A DNA stretch of 5,183 bases, taken from positions 1 to 5,183 of the forward strand of contig LJUD01000268.1 of the NCBI GenBank assembly GCA_001304035.1, read 5' to 3'. The position numbers and the translations under genes are program-made. The notes under the pieces are model-generated. The model saw nothing but the letters and a program-made list of their open reading frames with translations, was not told where the DNA came from and did no database searches. Shown here piece by piece: positions 4,886 to 5,183 of this stretch; position 1 is the first letter of the stretch, and the number at the start of each line of letters is the position of its first letter. The stretch comes from a bacterium SM23_31. Lineage in GTDB: Bacteria; SM23-31.

Positions 4886-5183
4886 CTACAGCTTAACAAT
4901 GCCGATAACCTCACGGACGGCAGCTACGGACTTGTCGAACAATGCCTGTTCTTCATCGGTAAGAGTAATTTGAATAATCTCCTCGATGCCGTTCCGCCCG
5001 AGTTTTACAGGAACACCCATGTAAATGTCTTTGTGACCGTATTCTCCCTGGAGCCAGACAGTGCAGGGCAGAATCCGCTTTTTGTTTTTGACGATTGACT
5101 CGGTCATCTCAACGGCAGAAGCTGCAGGCGCATAATAGGCGCTTCCGAATTTGAGTAATCCAACGATCTCACCGCCGCCTTTG
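4886..5183 (-). CDS. mdh: Malate dehydrogenase, C-terminal part (5' end outside window)
   Basis: The last 98 residues of an NAD-dependent malate dehydrogenase of the LDH-like type, which interconverts malate and oxaloacetate in the citric acid cycle. The frame is open to the window edge, beginning KGGGEIVGLLKFGSAYYAPA, the conserved helix after the active site. It continues with KRILPCTVWLQGEYGHKDIY and GVPVKLGRNGIEEIIQITLT, and ends REVIGIVKL. Related enzymes are about 310 residues, so roughly two thirds lies beyond the right edge, including the catalytic His/Asp/Arg and the substrate-selecting loop. Malate rather than lactate specificity is therefore inferred from similarity of the tail. 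The ATG at 5107 is internal, not a start. The gene is followed by a clear terminator. Confidence 0.92.
   Translation of the reverse strand, partial: KGGGEIVGLLKFGSAYYAPAASAVEMTESIVKNKKRILPCTVWLQGEYGHKDIYMGVPVKLGRNGIEEIIQITLTDEEQALFDKSVAAVREVIGIVKL

Overview
The window looks like chromosomal DNA from a member of the Fibrobacteres-Chlorobi-Bacteroidetes (FCB) group or a related candidate phylum such as Ignavibacteria, Calditrichaeota or KSB1. The main evidence is the secreted M1 peptidase at the left edge. It ends in an 88-residue domain beginning LYQNYPNPFN and ending in a basic IR, which is the typical type IX secretion (Por) sorting tail of these phyla. Weak or absent Shine-Dalgarno sites in front of two of the genes fit the same group. 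This placement is an inference, because no rRNA or other phylogenetic marker is present.

Layout from left to right. (1) Positions 1-1136, plus strand: the C-terminal part of a secreted M1 metallopeptidase, cut by the window start. (2) Positions 1153-1221: a long palindrome between two convergent genes. (3) Positions 1202-1870, minus strand: a REP-associated tyrosine transposase (RayT, an HUH/Y1 nuclease). Its reading frame is interrupted, without losing frame, by a block of REP-like hairpins at 1458-1594. (4) Positions 1871-2169: a gap with a 13-codon mini-ORF, a terminator and a small palindrome. (5) Positions 2170-3150, minus strand: an ACMSD-like amidohydrolase/decarboxylase. (6) Positions 3151-3387: a gap with a decayed REP copy and a cluster of three hairpins. 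(7) Positions 3388-4719, minus strand: a 12-helix APC-superfamily amino acid permease. (8) Positions 4720-4885: a gap with a 9-bp direct repeat and a strong terminator. (9) Positions 4886-5183, minus strand: the C-terminus of malate dehydrogenase, cut by the window end.

The four complete or partial host genes do not form an obvious pathway. Malate dehydrogenase is closed off by its own terminator, and the permease and the amidohydrolase are separated by 237 bp of repeats, so each is probably expressed alone.

The most striking part is the RayT gene and its repeats. Three copies of the octamer GTAGGGGC occur within about 400 bp: two as inverted ends of the block inside the RayT gene, and one at the foot of the palindrome that forms the gene's last codons. 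Two of the hairpins share the same 8-nt loop but have different, compensated stems. A fourth, decayed copy lies in front of the amidohydrolase. GTAG at the 5' foot of a hairpin is the recognition signal of the E. coli RayT, so this enzyme may carry its own target repeats inside its coding sequence, where they are translated as a low-complexity loop between its two catalytic motifs.
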